Assembly: GCA_019313915.1 (NCBI GenBank)
Contig: JAFDAJ010000001.1
Span: 1 to 33,368 of the forward strand
Direction of reading: 5' to 3'
Length of the DNA: 33,368 nucleotides
From: Deltaproteobacteria bacterium
GTDB taxonomy: Bacteria > Myxococcota_A > Polyangia > Polyangiales > Houyiibacteriaceae
This document shows, one piece after another, positions 31,800-33,368 of this stretch; the stretch's first letter is position 1; the number at the start of each line of letters is the position of its first letter. The notes beneath the pieces were generated by a model. The model worked only from the letters and a program-made list of their open reading frames with translations, was not told the DNA's origin and did no database searches. The position numbers were made by a program, and so were the translations under genes.

Positions 31800-33077
31800 T
31801 TACTCCCACACGGCTCCGTCGACGACAACCGGGCGGCGTGGGCGATGGGTGGCGGATCGCAGGGTAACTGCAGGACATCCCAGCCGAAGCATGGGCGACA
31901 CGGCGAGGCCGCTGTACTGGACGCCCGGAGGCGGTTCGCTCTCGGGGGTCTGGACGGACTCGCCGGCGGGCTCCGCGCCCCCGAGCCAGCCTAATATGTC
32001 ATCGACGATCGCAGCGGCAGCGTCGGGCCTGCCGTGGTCCCGCGCTGCACGGGCCATGGCCTGGCGCCTGGCCGGATCGTCCAGCAAGGCTCCGATGAGC
32101 TCCCCGAGTGCATCGACTTCGATCTCCGACTCTGGAATGGAGATCGACGCTCCCTGCTCTTCGAGCGCCTTCGCGTTCTTGGTTTGATGGTCGTCCGCGG
32201 CAAATGGGAACGGAATCAGGATCGACGGGCGACCGATCGCGCAGAGCTCGGCCAACGTGGTGGCGCCAGCACGGGCGACGACCAATGCGGCGTTGGAATA
32301 CGCTCGCGCCATCTCGTCGATGAAGGTCACGACCCTGGCATGGATACCGAGCTCCTGATAGCTCGCTTCGACTTCGTCGCGCATCGACTCGCCGGTTTGG
32401 TGCACGACCTCGAGGTCGCGATTCGCGAGGCCAGCCTGCGCGAGCGCGCGAGGCACATCTTCATTCAATTTTCTGGCGCCCTGCGACCCGCCCAGAACGA
32501 GCACCGTGCGAGCGCGCGACTCGAAGCCCTCGGGATCCGCGATCGCAAGTCGTGCGTGCTCGACGAACTCGTGCCGAACGGGATTTCCCGTCAATCGGGA
32601 CTTGGCTTTCCCGAACACGCTTTCGGTCTGCTCGAACGAGATGTAAGCACGGTCGACGAAGCGCGCGAGGATACGGTTGGTCATCCCCACGTGCGCGTTC
32701 TGTTCGAGAACGGCGGTGGACCTCCCCGAAAGCGAAGCGGACAGCAACACGGGGCCGGACGCGTAACCGCCCACCCCTAGCACCAAGTCCGGCTCGAACT
32801 GGCGCATGAGAGCCGACGCTTCCTTCATGGCCGTCGGAATGCGCGCGAAGCTCTTGAGTCGAGCGCCGACGCCCTGCCCTTTGAGTGGCGTCACCTTCAG
32901 GAGATCCAAGTCCTCGCCACGACTTGGAAGCACACGCGATTCAATGCCACGAGCCGTGCCCACGAACTTCACTTCGAGACCAGGGACTCGCCGACGAAGC
33001 TCCTCCACCACGGCGAGGCCTGGGAAGAGATGTCCCCCCGTGCCGCCACCGGCAACCATGATGCGTTGGATCATCAT
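31800..33077 (-). CDS. murG: UDP-GlcNAc--undecaprenyl-PP-MurNAc-pentapeptide transferase MurG
   Basis: A 425-residue membrane-associated glycosyltransferase that makes lipid II from lipid I. Signatures: VAGGGTGGHLFPGLAVVEEL (8-27), GVGGYASGPVLLSA (101-114), EQNAHVGMTNRILARFVD (125-142), LVLGGSQGARKLNE (193-206), and ARAGATTLAELCAIGRPSILIPFPFAADDHQ in the C-terminal domain. The conserved core ends near residue 366, but the frame runs on for about 59 residues of Pro/Glu- and Arg-rich sequence, longer than the usual 355-365. The ATG at 33077 overlaps the ftsW stop by four bases, and murC begins 6 bases after its stop. Confidence 0.94.
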   Translation of the reverse strand: MMIQRIMVAGGGTGGHLFPGLAVVEELRRRVPGLEVKFVGTARGIESRVLPSRGEDLDLLKVTPLKGQGVGARLKSFARIPTAMKEASALMRQFEPDLVLGVGGYASGPVLLSASLSGRSTAVLEQNAHVGMTNRILARFVDRAYISFEQTESVFGKAKSRLTGNPVRHEFVEHARLAIADPEGFESRARTVLVLGGSQGARKLNEDVPRALAQAGLANRDLEVVHQTGESMRDEVEASYQELGIHARVVTFIDEMARAYSNAALVVARAGATTLAELCAIGRPSILIPFPFAADDHQTKNAKALEEQGASISIPESEIEVDALGELIGALLDDPARRQAMARAARDHGRPDAAAAIVDDILGWLGGAEPAGESVQTPESEPPPGVQYSGLAVSPMLRLGCPAVTLRSATHRPRRPVVVDGAVWE

Positions 33078-33368
33078 GTCCCACCCCTGGCCGCTGTCAG
33101 CCGCGGCTGGCGCCTCTTGGTTTTAGTGGGCGCCGACGCTTCTACCGCTCGCGATACGCCGTAACGCGAAGTGTTGAGGATGATGCCTGCCGCGGCAGCA
33201 TTCACGAGTAGTGACGAACCCCCGTAGCTGACGAAAGGAAGCGCAAGACCCTTGGTGGGCAGAAGCCCCAGGGCGACCGCAAGATTGGTGAAGGCCTGAA
33301 GGCCGATGAACAGAGTCATGCCGGCCGCGAGATAGCCCGCGTACTCGTCCTGAGCGCGCCACGCCGCG
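33074..33368 (-). CDS. ftsW: FtsW, peptidoglycan glycosyltransferase (3' part only)
   Basis: The C-terminal 97 or so codons of ftsW, cut by the right edge; the reading frame is open to base 33368. LPTKGLALPFVSYGGSSLL is the SEDS-family signature of FtsW, in the last extracytoplasmic loop and final helix, preceded by GMTLFIGLQAFTNLAVALG. The short cytoplasmic tail is basic (KTKRRQPRLTAA). FtsW polymerises lipid II at the septum together with FtsI. The stop overlaps murG by four bases. RodA shares this fold, but position in the dcw cluster favours FtsW. Confidence 0.9.
   Translation of the reverse strand, partial: AAWRAQDEYAGYLAAGMTLFIGLQAFTNLAVALGLLPTKGLALPFVSYGGSSLLVNAAAAGIILNTSRYGVSRAVEASAPTKTKRRQPRLTAARGGT

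Noticed and set aside
1-33368. CRISPR array, tRNA or rRNA genes, prophage or plasmid functions
   Set aside because: No regularly spaced repeats, no cloverleaf or rRNA signature, and no integrase, transposase or phage gene seen on either strand.

Overview
This window is an ordinary, gene-dense chromosomal stretch of a GC-rich Gram-negative bacterium. It encodes outer-membrane-type proteins, several lipoproteins, a MepA-type murein endopeptidase and a division/cell-wall (dcw) cluster. The mixture of a CX4CH 'cytochrome-like' lipoprotein, a DUF547 protein, a KamA-family radical SAM enzyme, an SdhCAB complex of the b558 type and a probable sigma-54 promoter fits best with Myxococcota or a related former-Deltaproteobacteria lineage. 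That placement is inference; there is no rRNA in the window. I see no tRNA, rRNA, CRISPR array, insertion sequence or prophage.

Layout. (1) 1-1750, minus: the N-terminal part of a Wzz-type polysaccharide chain-length/export protein with a decayed kinase-like domain, running off the left edge. (2) 1844-7506, plus: a small membrane protein, then a tightly coupled trio (MepA endopeptidase, YheT-like hydrolase, 1034-residue NlpC/P60 lipoprotein) behind a strong -24/-12 promoter match. (3) 7524-10470, minus: a three-gene envelope operon (CX4CH lipoprotein, two-domain outer-membrane protein, TonB-C-like lipoprotein), preceded by a DUF547 protein. (4) 11502-14705: ArsC-type reductase, HAD phosphatase, site-2 protease homologue, TPR protein and a small outer-membrane protein. 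(5) 14787-21292: central metabolism, with ATP-type PEP carboxykinase divergent from a KamA radical SAM enzyme followed by sdhCAB. (6) 21289-26504: DedA protein, SirB1-like protein, HisC, stand-alone HD protein, lipase and a small secreted protein. (7) 26691-33368, minus: the dcw cluster ftsW(partial)-murG-murC-ftsQ-ftsA-ftsZ, closed by an intrinsic terminator.

How the genes work together. The dcw cluster makes lipid II and builds the division ring. No murB or ddl gene lies at the murC-ftsQ junction, and a terminator-like hairpin separates ftsQ from ftsAZ. The mepA trio looks like a peptidoglycan-remodelling unit that may be switched on by an enhancer-binding protein through sigma-54. PEP carboxykinase and succinate dehydrogenase are near one another but not co-transcribed. 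Genes are packed closely, and several convergent pairs overlap at their stop codons.

The best candidates for something undescribed are the sigma-54-linked mepA/NlpC-P60 unit, whose lipoprotein appears to carry a second, unannotated papain-like domain, and the CX4CH lipoprotein/outer-membrane protein operon. Neither is proven to be a new system.
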